From: Luzula sylvatica
Lineage: Eukaryota; Streptophyta; Magnoliopsida; Poales; Juncaceae
DNA: 64,000 nucleotides
Direction: 5' to 3'
NCBI GenBank assembly: GCA_946800325.1
Contig: OX326957.1
Span: forward strand, 59,490,977 to 59,554,976
The position numbers and the translations under genes were made by a program. Below the pieces are notes generated by a model. It did not search any database and had not been told where the DNA came from. It saw only the letters and a program-made list of their open reading frames with translations. This document shows positions 40,808 through 53,800 of the stretch, in pieces (position 1 is the first letter of the stretch; each line of letters begins with the position of its first letter).

Positions 40808-43535
40808 TCTAAAAACACGTTATTTGAACTCCTCAAAGCGTTAAAATCTTGTTTTGGAATGAAACACAAACTTTCTTAGTGTTTGTGAAATTTGGTGAAA
40901 AGTTATGTAGTAAAAGATACGATATAAATGATCTCAAAACACGTTATTTGAACTCCTCAAAGCGTTAAAATCTTGTTTTGAAATGAAACACAAACTTTCT
41001 TATTGTTTGTGAAATTTGGTGAAAAGTTGTGTAGTAAAAGATACGATTCAAATGATCTAAAAACACGTTATTTGAACTCCTGAACGCGTTAAAATCTTGT
41101 TTTGAATCGAAAAACAAACTTTATTAGTGTTTCTGAAATTTGGTGAAAAGTTATGTAGTAAAAGATACGATACAAATGATCTCAAAACATGTTATTTGAA
41201 CTCCTCAAAGCGTTAAAATGTTGTTTTGAATCGAAAAACAAACTTTCTTAGTGTTTGTGAAATTTGGTGAAAAGTTATGTAGTAAAAGATACGATATAAA
41301 TGATCTCAAAACACGTTATTTGAACTCCTCAAAGCGTTAAAATCTTGTTTTGAAATGAAACACAAACTTTCTTAGTGTTTGTGAAATTTGGTGAAAAGTT
41401 GTGTAGTAAAAGATACGATTCAAATGATCTAAAAACACGTTATTTGAACTCCTGAACGCGTTAAAATCTTGTTTTGAATCGAAAAACAAACTTTCTTAGT
41501 GTTTCTGAAATTTGGTGAAAAGTTATGTAGTAAAAGATACGATACAAATGATCTAAAAACACGTTATTTGAACTCCTCAAAGCGTTAAAATCTTGTTTTG
41601 AATCGAAAAACAAACTTTCTTAGTGTTTGTGAAATTTGGTGAAAAGTTGTGTAGTAAAAGATACGATACAAATGATCTCAAAACACGTTATTTGAACTCC
41701 TCAAAGCGTTAAAATCTTGTTTTGAATCGAAAAACAAACTTTCTTAGTGTTTGTGAAATTTGGTGAAAAGTTGTGTAGTAAAAGATACGATACAAATGAT
41801 CTCAAAACACGTTTTTTGAACTCCTCAAAGCGTTAAAATCTTGTTGTGAATCGAAAAACAAACTTTCTTAGTGTTTGTGAAATTTGGTGAAAAGTTATGT
41901 AGTAAAAGATACGATACAAATGATCTCAAAACACGTTATTTGAACTCCTCAAAGCGTTAAAATCTTGTTTTGAATCGAAAAACAAACTTTCTTAGTGTTT
42001 GTGAAATTTGGTGAAAAGTTGTGTAGTAAAAGATACGATTCAAATGATCTAAAAACACGCTATTTGAACTCCTGAAAGCGTTAAAATCTTGTTTTGAATC
42101 GAAAAACAAACTTTCTTAGTGTTTGTGAAATTTGGTGAAAAGTTATGTAGTAAAAGATACAATACAAATGATCTAAAAACACGTTATTTGAACTCCTCAA
42201 AGCGTTAAAATCTTGTTTTGAATCGAAAAACAAACTTTCTTAGTGTTTGTGAAATCTGGTGAAAACTTATGTAGTAAAAGATACGATACAAATGATCTCA
42301 AAACACGTTATTTGAACTCCTCAAAGCGTTAAAATCTTGTTTTGAATCGAAAAACAAACTTTCTTAGTGTTTGTGAAATTTGGTGAAAAGTTATGTAGTA
42401 AAAGATACGATACAAATGATCTCAAAACACGTTATTTGAACTCCTCAAAGCGTTAAAATCTTGTTTTGAATCGAAAAACAAACTTTCTTAGTGTTTGTGA
42501 AATTTGGTGAAAAGTTATGTAGTAAAAGATACGATACAAATGATCTCAAAACACGTTATTTGAACTCCTCAAAGCGTTAAAATCTTGTTTTGAATCGAAA
42601 AACAAACTTTCTTAGTGTTTGTGAAATTTGGTGAAAAGTTATGTAGTAAAAGATACGATACAAATGATCTCAAAACACGTTATTTGAACTCCTCAAAGCG
42701 TTAAAATCTTGTTTTGAAACAAAAAACAAACTTTCTTAGTGTTTGTGAAATTTGGTGAAAAGTTATGTAGTAAAAGATACGATATAAATGATCTCAAAAC
42801 ACGTTATTTGAACTCCTCAAAGCGTTAAAATCTTGTTTTGAAATGAAACACAAACTTTCTTAGTGTTTGTGAAATTTGGTGAAAAGTTGTGTAGTAAAAG
42901 ATACGATTCAAATGATCTAAAAACACGTTATTTGAACTCCTGAACGCGTTAAAATCTTGTTTTGAATCGAAAAACAAACTTTCTTAGTGTTTCTGAAATT
43001 TGGTGAAAAGTTATGTAGTAAAAGATACGATACAAATGATCTCAAAACAAGTTATTTGAACTCCTCAAAGCGTTAAAATGTTGTTTTGAATCGAAAAACA
43101 AACTTTCTTAGTGTTTGTGAAATTTGGTGAAAAGTTATGTAGTAAAAGATACGATACAAATGATCTAAAAACACGTTATTTGAAATCCTCAAAGCGTTAA
43201 AATCTTGTTTTGAATCGAAAAACAAACTTTCTTAGAGTTTGTGAAATCTGGTGAAAACTTATGTAGTAAAAGATACGATACAAATGCTCTCAAAACACGT
43301 TATTTGAACTCCTCAAAGCGTTGAAATCTTGTTTTGAATCGAAAAACAAACTTTCTTAGTGTTTGTGAAATTTGGTAAAAAGTTGTGAAGTAAAAGATAC
43401 GATACAAATGATCTAAAAACACGTTATTTGAACTACTGAAAGCGTTAAAATCTTGTTTTGAATCGAAACACAAACTTTCTTAGTGTTTGTGAAATTTGGT
43501 GAAAAGTTATGTAGTAAAAGATACGATATAAATGA

Positions 43536-46500
43536 TCTCAATACACGTTATTTGAACTCCTCAAAGCGTCAAAATCTTGTTTTGAAATCGAAACACAAAC
43601 TTTCTTAGTGTTTGTGAAATTTGGTGAAAAGTTGTGTAGTAAAAGATACGATACAAATGATCTAAAAACACGTTATTTGAACTCCTCAAAGCGTTAAAAT
43701 CTTGTTTTGTATCGATAAACAAACTTTCTTAGTGTTTGTGAAATTTGGTGAAAAGTTATGTAGTAAAAGATACGATACAAATGATCTCAAAACACGTTAT
43801 TTGAACTCCTCAAAGCGTTAAAATCTTGTTGTGAATCGAAAAACAAACTTTCTTAGAGTTTGTGAAATTTGGTGAAAACGTATGTAGTAAAAGATACGAT
43901 ACAAATGATCTCAAAACACGTTATTTGAACTCCTCAAAGCGTTAAAATCTTGTTTTGAAACGAAAAACAAACTTTCTTAGTGTTTGTGAAATTTGGTGAA
44001 AAGTTATGTAGTAAAAGATACGATATAAATGATCTCAAAACACGTTATTTGAACTCCTCAAAGCGTTAAAATCTTGTTTTGAATCGAAAAACAAACTTTC
44101 TTAGTGTTTGTGAAATTTGGTGAAAAGTTATGTAGTAAAAGATACCATACAAATGATCTCAAAACACGTTATTTGAACTCCTCAAAGCGTTAAAATCTTG
44201 TTTTGAAACGAAAAACAAACTTTCTTAGTGTTTGTGAAATTTGGTGAAAAGTTATGTAGTAAAAGATACGATATAAATGATCTCAAAACACGTTATTTGA
44301 ACTCCTCAAAGCGTTAAAATCTTGTTTTGAAATGAAACACAAACTTTCTTAGTGTTTGTGAAATTTGGTGAAAAGTTGTGTAGTAAAAGATACGATTCAA
44401 ATGATCTAAAAACACGTTATTTGAACTCCTGAACGCGTTAAAATCTTGTTTTGAAACGAAAAACAAACTTTCTTAGTGTTTCTGAAATTTGGTGAAAAGT
44501 TATGTAGTAAAAGATACGATACAAATGATCTCAAAACAAGTTATTTGAACTCCTCAAAGCGTTAAAATGTTGTTTTGAATCGAAAAACAAACTTTCTTAG
44601 TGTTTGTGAAATTTGGTGAAAAGTTATGTAGTAAAAGATACGATACAAATGATCTCAAAACACGTTATTTGAACTCCTCAAAGCGTTAAAATCTTGTTGT
44701 GAATCGAAAAACAAACTTTCTTACAGTTTGTGAAATTTGGTGAAAACGTATGTAGTAAAAGATACGATACAAATGATCTCAAAACACGTTATTTGAACTC
44801 CTCAAAGCGTTAAAATCTTGTTTTGAAACGAAAAACAAACTTTCTTAGTGTTTGTGAAATTTGGTGAAAAGTTATGTAGTAAAAGATACGATATAAATGA
44901 TCTCAAAACACGTTATTTGAACTCCTCAAAGCGTTAAAATCTTGTTTTGAATCGAAACACAAAGTTTCTTAGTGTTTGTGAAATTTGGTGAAAAGTTATG
45001 TACGAAAAGATACGATACAAATGATCTAAAAACACGTTATTTGAACTCCTCAAAACGTTAAAATCTTCTTTTGAATCGAAAAACAAACTTTCTTAGTGTT
45101 TGTGAAATTTGGTGAAAAGTTATGTAGTAAAAGATACGATACAAATGATTTCAAAACACGTTATTTGAACTCCTCAAAGCGTTAAAATGTTGTTTTGAAT
45201 CGAAAAACAAACTTTCTTAGTGTTTGTGAAATTTGGTGAAAAGTTATGTAGTAAAAGATACGATATAAACGATCTCAAAACACGTTATTTGAACTCCTCA
45301 AAGCGTTAAAATCTTGTTTTGAATCGAAAAACAAACTTTCTTAGTGTTTGTGAAATTTGGTGAAAAGTTATGTAGTAAAAGATACGATACAAATGATCTC
45401 AAAACACGTTATTTGAACTCCTCAAAGCGTTAAAATCTTGTTTTGAATCGAAAAACAAACTTTCTTAGTGTTTGTGAAATTTGGTGAAAAGTTGTGTAGT
45501 AAAAGATACGATTCAAATGATCTAAAAACACGTTATTTGAACTCCTGAAAGCGTTAAAATCTTGTTTTGAATCGAAAAACAAACTTTCTTAGTGTTTGTG
45601 AAATTTGGTGAAAAGTTATGTAGTAAAAGATACGATACAAATGATCTCAAAACACGTTATTTGAACTCCTCAAAGCGTTAAAATCTTGTTTTGAATCGAA
45701 AAACAAACTTTCTTAGTGTTTGTGAAATCTGGTGAAAAGTTATGTAGTAAAAGATACGATACAAATGATCTCAAAACACGTTATTTGAACTCCTCAAAAC
45801 GTTAAAATCTTGTTTTGAAACGAAAAACAAACTTTCTTAGTGTTTGTGAAATTTGGTGAAAAGTTATGTAGTAAAAGATACGATATAAATGATCTCAAAA
45901 CACTTTATTTGAACTCCTCAAAGCGTTAAAATCTTGTTTTGAAATGAAACACAAACTTTCTTAGTGTTTGTGAAATTTGGTGAAAAGTTGTGTAGTAAAA
46001 GATATGATTCAAATGATCTAAAAACACGTTATTTGAACTCCTGAAAGCGTTAAAATCTTGTTTTGAACCGAAAAACAAACTTTCTTAGTGTTTGTGAAAT
46101 TTGGTGAAAAGTTATGTAGTAAAAGATACGATACAAATGATCTTAAAACAAGTTATTTGAACTCCTCAAAGCGTTACAATCTTGTTTTGAATCGAAAAAC
46201 AAACTTTCTTAGTGTTTGTGAAATTTGGTGAAAAGTTGTGTAGTAAAAGATACGATACAAATGATCTAAAAACACGATATTTGAACTCCTCAAAGCGTTA
46301 AAATCTTGTGTTGAATCAAAAAACAAACTTTCTTAGTGTTTGTGAAATTTGGTGAAAACTTATGTAGTAAAAGATACGATACAAATGATCTCAAAACACG
46401 TTATTTGAACTCCTCAAAGCGTTGAAATCTTGTTTTGAATCGAAAAACAAACTTTCTTAGTGTTTGTGAAATTTGGTAAAAAGTTGTGTAGTAAAAGATA

Positions 46501-47722
46501 CGATACAAATGATCTAAAAACACGTTATTTGAACTACTGAAAGCGTTAAAATCTTGTTTTGAATCGAAACACAAACTTTCTTAGTGTTTGTGAAATTTGG
46601 TGAAAAGTTATGTAGTAAAAGATACGATACAAATGATCTAAAAACACGTTATTTGAACTCCTCAAAGCGTTAAAATCTTGTTGTGAATCGAAAAACAAAC
46701 TTTCTTAGTGTTTGTGAAATTTGGTGAAAAATTATGTAGTAAAAGATACGATACAAATGATCTCAAAACACATTATTTGAACTCCTCAAAGCGTTAAAAT
46801 CTTGTTTTGAATCGATAAACAAACTTTCTTAGTGTTTGTGAAATTTGGTGAAAAGTTGTGTAGTAAAAGATACGATACAAATGATCTCAAAACACGTTTT
46901 TTGACCTCCTCAAAGCGTTAAAATCTTGTTGTGAATCGAAAAACAAACTTTCTTAGTGTTTGTGAAATTTGGTTAAAAGTTATGTAGTAAAAGATACGAT
47001 ACAAATGATCTCAAAACACGTTATTTGAACTCCTCAAAGCGTTAAAATCTTGTTTTGAATCTAAAAACAAACTTTCTTAGTGTTTGTGAAATTTGGTGAA
47101 AAGTTATGTAGTAAAAGATACGATACAAATGATCTAAAAACACGTTATTTGAACTCCTCAAAGCGTTAAAATCTTGTTTTGGAATGAAACACAAACTTTC
47201 TTAGTGTTTGTGAAATTTGGTGAAAAGTTATGTAGTAAAAGATACGATATAAATGATCTCAAAACACGTTATTTGAACTCCTCAAAGCGTTAAAATCTTG
47301 TTTTGAATCGAAACACAAACTTTCTTAGTATTTGTGAAATTTGGTGAAAAGTTGTGTAGGAAAAGATACGATACAAATGATCTAAAATCACGTTATTTGA
47401 ACTCCTCAAAGCGTTAAAATCTTGTTTTGAATCGAAAAACAAACTTTCTTAGTGTTTGTGAAATTTGGTGAAAAGTTATGTAGTAAAAGATACGATACAA
47501 ATGATTTCAAAACACGTTATTTGAACTCCTCAAAGCGTCAAAATCTTGTTTGTGAAATTTGGTGAAAAGTTGTGAAGTAAAAGATACGATACAAATGATC
47601 TAAAAACACGTTATTTGAACTACTGAAAGCGTTAAAATCTTGTTTTGAATCGAAACACAAACTTTCTTAGTGTTTGTGAAATTTGGTGAAAAGTTATGTA
47701 GTAAAAGATACGATATAAATGA
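43536..47722 (+). repeat. Higher-order unit 8 (34 monomers, 4187 bp)
   Basis: It runs from the landmark at 43536 to a variant landmark at 47723 that reads CTAAATACACG instead of CTCAATACACG. The first part follows unit 3. At 45893 it enters the CACTTTATT series, which runs 13 monomers to a single 94-bp monomer at 47505. One more monomer (GTGAAGTAAAAG / ACTACTG) leads into the landmark. The length is 34 x 124 plus 1 minus 30, as predicted from one 125-bp and one 94-bp monomer. Confidence 0.85.
47505..47598 (+). repeat. 94-bp truncated monomer (5 of 5)
   Basis: It has the same junction again, 1612 bp (13 monomers) after the CACTTTATT start at 45893, matching the 1612-bp spacing at 34728/36340 and 38884/40496. 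Here only one truncated monomer is present, because the series passes into the landmark at 47723 after one more monomer. Confidence 0.92.
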
Positions 47723-50700
47723 TCTAAATACACGTTATTTGAACTCCTCAAAGCGTCAAAATCTTGTTTTGAAATCGAAACACAAACTTTCTTAGTGTTT
47801 GTGAAATTTGGTGAAAAGTTGTGTAGTAAAAGATACGATACAAATGATCTAAAAACACGATATTTGAACTCCTCAAAGCGTTAAAATCTTGTGTTGAATC
47901 AAAAAACAAACTTTCTTAGTGTTTGTGAAATTTGGTGAAAACTTATGTAGTAAAAGATACGATACAAATGATCTCAAAACACGTTATTTGAACTCCTCAA
48001 AGCGTTGAAATCTTGTTTTGAATCGAAAAACAAACTTTCTTAGTGTTTGTGAAATTTGGTAAAGAGTTGTGTAGTAAAAGATACGATACAAATGATCTAA
48101 AAACACGTTATTTGAACTACTAAAAGCGTTAAAATCTTGTTTTGAATCGAAACACAAACTTTCTTAGTGTTTGTGAAATTTGGTGAAAATTTATGTAGTA
48201 AAAGATACGATACAAATGATCTAAAAACACGTTATTTGAACTCCTCAAAGCGTTAAAATCTTGTTGTGAATCGAAAAACAAACTTTCTTAGTGTTTGTGA
48301 AATTTGGTGAAAAATTATGTAGTAAAAGATACGATACAAATGATCTCAAAACACGTTATTTGAACTCCTCAAAGCGTTAAAATCTTGTTTTGAATCGATA
48401 AACAAACTTTCTTAGTGTTTGTGAAATTTGGTGAAAAGTTGTGTAGTAAAAGATACGATACAAATGATCTCAAAACACGTTTTTTGACCTCCTCAAAGCG
48501 TTAAAATCTTGTTGTGAATCGAAAAACAAACTTTCTTAGTGTTTGTGAAATTTGGTGAAAAGTTATGTAGTAAAAGATACGATACAAATGATCTCAAAAC
48601 ACGTTATTTGAACTCCTCAAAGCGTTAAAATCTTGTTTTGAATCTAAAAACAAACTTTCTTAGTGTTTGTGAAATTTGGTGAAAAGTTATGTAGTAAAAG
48701 ATACGATACAAATGATCTAAAAACACGTTATTTGAACTCCTCAAAGCGTTAAAATCTTGTTTTGGAATGAAACACAAACTTTCTTAGTGTTTGTGAAATT
48801 TGGTGAAAAGTTATGTAGTAAAAGATACGATATAAATGATCTCAAAACACGTTATTTGAACTCCTCAAAGCGTTAAAATCTTGTTTTGAAATGAAACACA
48901 AACTTTCTTATTGTTTGTGAAATTTGGTGAAAAGTTGTGTAGTAAAAGATACGATTCAAATGATCTAAAAACACGTTATTTGAACTCCTGAACGCGTTAA
49001 AATCTTGTTTTGAATCGAAAAACAAACTTTATTAGTGTTTCTGAAATTTGGTGAAAAGTTATGTAGTAAAAGATACGATACAAATGATCTCAAAACATGT
49101 TATTTGAACTCCTCAAAGCGTTAAAATGTTGTTTTGAATCGAAAAACAAACTTTCTTAGTGTTTGTGAAATTTGGTGAAAAGTTATGTAGTAAAAGATAC
49201 GATATAAATGATCTCAAAACACGTTATTTGAACTCCTCAAAGCGTTAAAATCTTGTTTTGAAATGAAACACAAACTTTCTTAGTGTTTGTGAAATTTGGT
49301 GAAAAGTTGTGTAGTAAAAGATACGATTCAAATGATCTAAAAACACGTTATTTGAACTCCTGAACGCGTTAAAATCTTGTTTTGAATCGAAAAACAAACT
49401 TTCTTAGTGTTTCTGAAATTTGGTGAAAAGTTATGTAGTAAAAGATACGATACAAATGATCTAAAAACACGTTATTTGAACTCCTCAAAGCGTTAAAATC
49501 TTGTTTTGAATCGAAAAACAAACTTTCTTAGTGTTTGTGAAATCTGGTGAATACTTATGTAGTAAAAGATACGATACAAATGATCTCAAAACACGTTATT
49601 TGAACTCCTCAAAGCGTTAAAATCTTGTTTTGAATCGAAAAACAAACTTTCTTAGTGTTTGTGAAATTTGGTGAAAAGTTGTGTAGTAAAAGATACGATA
49701 CAAATGATCTCAAAACACGTTTTTTGAACTCCTCAAAGCGTTAAAATCTTGTTGTGAATCGAAAAACAAACTTTCTTAGTGTTTGTGAAATTTGGTGAAA
49801 AGTTATGTAGTAAAAGATACGATACAAATGATCTCAAAACACGTTATTTGAACTCCTCAAAGCGTTAAAATCTTGTTTTGAATCGAAAAACAAACTTTCT
49901 TAGTGTTTGTGAAATTTGGTGAAAAGTTGTGTAGTAAAAGATACGATTCAAATGATCTAAAAACACGTTATTTGAACTCCTGAAAGCGTTAAAATCTTGT
50001 TTTGAATCGAAAAACAAACTTTCTTAGTGTTTGTGAAATTTGGTGAAAAGTTATGTAGTAAAAGATACAATACAAATGATCTAAAAACACGTTATTTGAA
50101 CTCCTCAAAGCGTTAAAATCTTGTTTTGAATCGAAAAACAAACTTTCTTAGTGTTTGTGAAATCTGGTGAAAACTTATGTAGTAAAAGATACGATACAAA
50201 TGATCTCAAAACACGTTATTTGAACTCCTCAAAGCGTTAAAATCTTGTTTTGAATCGAAAAACAAACTTTCTTAGTGTTTGTGAAATTTGGTGAAAAGTT
50301 ATGTAGTAAAAGATACGATACAAATGATCTCAAAACACGGTATTTGAACTCCTCAAAGCGTTAAAATCTTGTTTTGAATCGAAAAACAAACTTTCTTAGT
50401 GTTTGTGAAATTTGGTGAAAAGTTATGTAGTAAAAGATACGATACAAATGATCTCAAAACACGTTATTTGAACTCCTCAAAGCGTTAAAATCTTGTTTTG
50501 AATCGAAAAACAAACTTTCTTAGTGTTTGTGAAATTTGGTGAAAAGTTATGTAGTAAAAGATACGATACAAATGATCTCAAAACACGTTATTTGAACTCC
50601 TCAAAGCGTTAAAATCTTGTTTTGAAACGAAAAACAAACTTTCTTAGTGTTTGTGAAATTTGGTGAAAAGTTATGTAGTAAAAGATACGATATAAATGAT

Positions 50701-51443
50701 CTCAAAACACGTTATTTGAACTCCTCAAAGCGTTAAAATCTTGTTTTGAAATGAAACACAAACTTTCTTAGTGTTTGTGAAATTTGGTGAAAAGTTGTGT
50801 AGTAAAAGATACGATTCAAATGATCTAAAAACACGTTATTTGAACTCCTGAACGCGTTAAAATCTTGTTTTGAATCGAAAAACAAACTTTCTTAGTGTTT
50901 CTGAAATTTGGTGAAAAGTTATGTAGTAAAAGATATGATACAAATGATCTCAAAACAAGTTATTTGAACTCCTCAAAGCGTTAAAATGTTGTTTTGAATC
51001 GAAAAACAAACTTTCTTAGTGTTTGTGAAATTTGGTGAAAAGTTATGTAGTAAAAGATACGATACAAATGATCTAAAAACACGTTATTTGAAATCCTCAA
51101 AGCGTTAAAATCTTGTTTTGAATCGAAAAACAAACTTTCTTAGAGTTTGTGAAATCTGGTGAAAACTTATGTAGTAAAAGATACGATACAAATGCTCTCA
51201 AAACACGTTATTTGAACTCCTCAAAGCGTTGAAATCTTGTTTTGAATCGAAAAACAAACTTTCTTAGTGTTTGTGAAATTTGGTAAAAAGTTGTGAAGTA
51301 AAAGATACGATACAAATGATCTAAAAACACGTTATTTGAACTACTGAAAGCGTTAAAATCTTGTTTTGAATCGAAACACAAACTTTCTTAGTGTTTGTGA
51401 AATTTGGTGAAAAGTTATGTAGTAAAAGATACGATATAAATGA
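47723..51443 (+). repeat. Higher-order unit 9 (30 monomers, 3721 bp), distant copy of unit 1
   Basis: Identical in length to 1-3721 and with the same monomer order and private variants. Single-base differences I noticed are CTAAATAC against CTCAATAC at the start, ACTACTAAAAG against ACTACTGAAAG (near 48116), ACACGGTATTTG near 50336 against ACACGTTATTTG, GAAACGAAAAAC near 50621 against GAAACAAAAAAC, and GATATGATAC near 50934 against GATACGATAC. This list comes from reading and may be incomplete. Confidence 0.85.
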
Positions 51444-53800
51444 TCTCAATACACGTTATTTGAACTCCTCAAAGCGTCAAAATCTTGTTTTGAAATCGAA
51501 ACACAAACTTTCTTAGTGTTTGTGAAATTTGGTGAAAAGTTGTGTAGTAAAAGATACGATACAAATGATCTAAAAACACGTTATTTGAACTCCTCAAAGC
51601 GTTAAAATCTTGTTTTGTATCGATAAACAAACTTTCTTAGTGTTTGTGAAATTTGGTGAAAAGTTATGTAGTAAAAGATACGATACAAATGATCTCAAAA
51701 CACGTTATTTGAACTCCTCAAAGCGTTAAAATCTTGTTGTGAATCGAAAAACAAACTTTCTTAGAGTTTGTGAAATTTGGTGAAAACGTATGTAGTAAAA
51801 GATACGATACAAATGATCTCAAAACACGTTATTTGAACTCCTCAAAGCGTTAAAATCTTGTTTTGAAACGAAAAACAAACTTTCTTAGTGTTTGTGAAAT
51901 TTGGTGAAAAGTTATGTAGTAAAAGATACGATATAAATGATCTCAAAACACGTTATTTGAACTCCTCAAAGCGTTAAAATCTTGTTTTGAATCGAAAAAC
52001 AAACTTTCTTAGTGTTTGTGAAATTTGGTGAAAAGTTATGTAGTAAAAGATACCATACAAATGATCTCAAAACACGTTATTTGAACTCCTCAAAGCGTTA
52101 AAATCTTGTTTTGAAACGAAAAACAAACTTTCTTAGTGTTTGTGAAATTTGGTGAAAAGTTATGTAGTAAAAGATACGATATAAATGATCTCAAAACACG
52201 TTATTTGAACTCCTCAAAGCGTTAAAATCTTGTTTTGAAATGAAACACAAACTTTCTTAGTGTTTGTGAAATTTGGTGAAAAGTTGTGTAGTAAAAGATA
52301 CGATTCAAATGATCTAAAAACACGTTATTTGAACTCCTGAACGCGTTAAAATCTTGTTTTGAAACGAAAAACAAACTTTCTTAGTGTTTCTGAAATTTGG
52401 TGAAAAGTTATGTAGTAAAAGATACGATACAAATGATCTCAAAACAAGTTATTTGAACTCCTCAAAGCGTTAAAATGTTGTTTTGAATCGAAAAACAAAC
52501 TTTCTTAGTGTTTGTGAAATTTGGTGAAAAGTTATGTAGTAAAAGATACGATACAAATGATCTCAAAACACGTTATTTGAACTCCTCAAAGCGTTAAAAT
52601 CTTGTTGTGAATCGAAAAACAAACTTTCTTACAGTTTGTGAAATTTGGTGAAAACGTATGTAGTAAAAGATACGATACAAATGATCTCAAAACACGTTAT
52701 TTGAACTCCTCAAAGCGTTAAAATCTTGTTTTGAAACGAAAAACAAACTTTCTTAGTGTTTGTGAAATTTGGTGAAAAGTTATGTAGTAAAAGATACGAT
52801 ATAAATGATCTCAAAACACGTTATTTGAACTCCTCAAAGCGTTAAAATCTTGTTTTGAATCGAAACACAAAGTTTCTTAGTGTTTGTGAAATTTGGTGAA
52901 AAGTTATGTACGAAAAGATACGATACAAATGATCTAAAAACACGTTATTTGAACTCCTCAAAACGTTAAAATCTTCTTTTGAATCGAAAAACAAACTTTC
53001 TTAGTGTTTGTGAAATTTGGTGAAAAGTTATGTAGTAAAAGATACGATACAAATGATTTCAAAACACGTTATTTGAACTCCTCAAAGCGTTAAAATGTTG
53101 TTTTGAATCGAAAAACAAACTTTCTTAGTGTTTGTGAAATTTGGTGAAAAGTTATGTAGTAAAAGATACGATATAAACGATCTCAAAACACGTTATTTGA
53201 ACTCCTCAAAGCGTTAAAATCTTGTTTTGAATCGAAAAACAAACTTTCTTAGTGTTTGTGAAATTTGGTGAAAAGTTATGTAGTAAAAGATACGATACAA
53301 ATGATCTCAAAACACGTTATTTGAACTCCTCAAAGCGTTAAAATCTTGTTTTGAATCGAAAAACAAACTTTCTTAGTGTTTGTGAAATTTGGTGAAAAGT
53401 TGTGTAGTAAAAGATACGATTCAAATGATCTAAAAACACGTTATTTGAACTCCTGAAAGCGTTAAAATCTTGTTTTGAATCGAAAAACAAACTTTCTTAG
53501 TGTTTGTGAAATTTGGTGAAAAGTTATGTAGTAAAAGATACGATACAAATGATCTCAAAACACGTTATTTGAACTCCTCAAAGCGTTAAAATCTTGTTTT
53601 GAATCGAAAAACAAACTTTCTTAGTGTTTGTGAAATCTGGTGAAAAGTTATGTAGTAAAAGATACGATACAAATGATCTCAAAACACGTTATTTGAACTC
53701 CTCAAAACGTTAAAATCTTGTTTTGAAACGAAAAACAAACTTTCTTAGTGTTTGTGAAATTTGGTGAAAAGTTATGTAGTAAAAGATACGATATAAATGA
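47723..53800 (+). repeat. Long direct repeat, right copy (partner 1-6080)
   Basis: This is the partner of the repeat that opens the window, about 6.08 kb or 49 monomers. Because the two copies share variants that intervening units lack (GGTAAAGAG, GAAAATTTATG, GATATTTG at the second monomer), they are closer to one another than either is to neighbouring units. This shows sequence transfer or duplication over nearly 48 kb rather than only between adjacent units. Confidence 0.82.

Larger units (their letters stand above)
32371..43535 (+). repeat. Compound higher-order block (91 monomers, 11165 bp)
   Basis: It begins like unit 3 (landmark at 32371, private TTTGTTGAAAAG near 32949, ATACCATAC near 32978) but at 34728 switches to a different monomer series that starts with CACTTTATTTG. 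That series forms a 34-monomer block of 4156 bp, which starts again at 38884. No landmark monomer occurs inside the block, so the landmark distance is doubled. Four 94-bp truncated monomers explain why the length is 120 bp short of 91 full monomers plus one base. Confidence 0.85.
38884..43535 (+). repeat. CACTTTATT-type block, copy 2
   Basis: This is a tandem copy of the block at 34728, offset 4156 bp, with the same private variants (ATCTTAAAACAAG, GTTACAATC, ACACATTATT, CTAAAATCACG) and both 94-bp monomers at the predicted places. Differences include TGATTTAAAAAC near 40589 against TGATCTAAAAAC in copy 1. Near 41630 a TTTGGTGAAAAGTTGTG monomer stands where copy 1 has CTGGTGAATACTTATG, which looks like local conversion. 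AAACACGCTATTTG near 42054 is private to this copy. Past about 42.6 kb it continues as the ordinary series up to the landmark at 43536. Confidence 0.82.
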
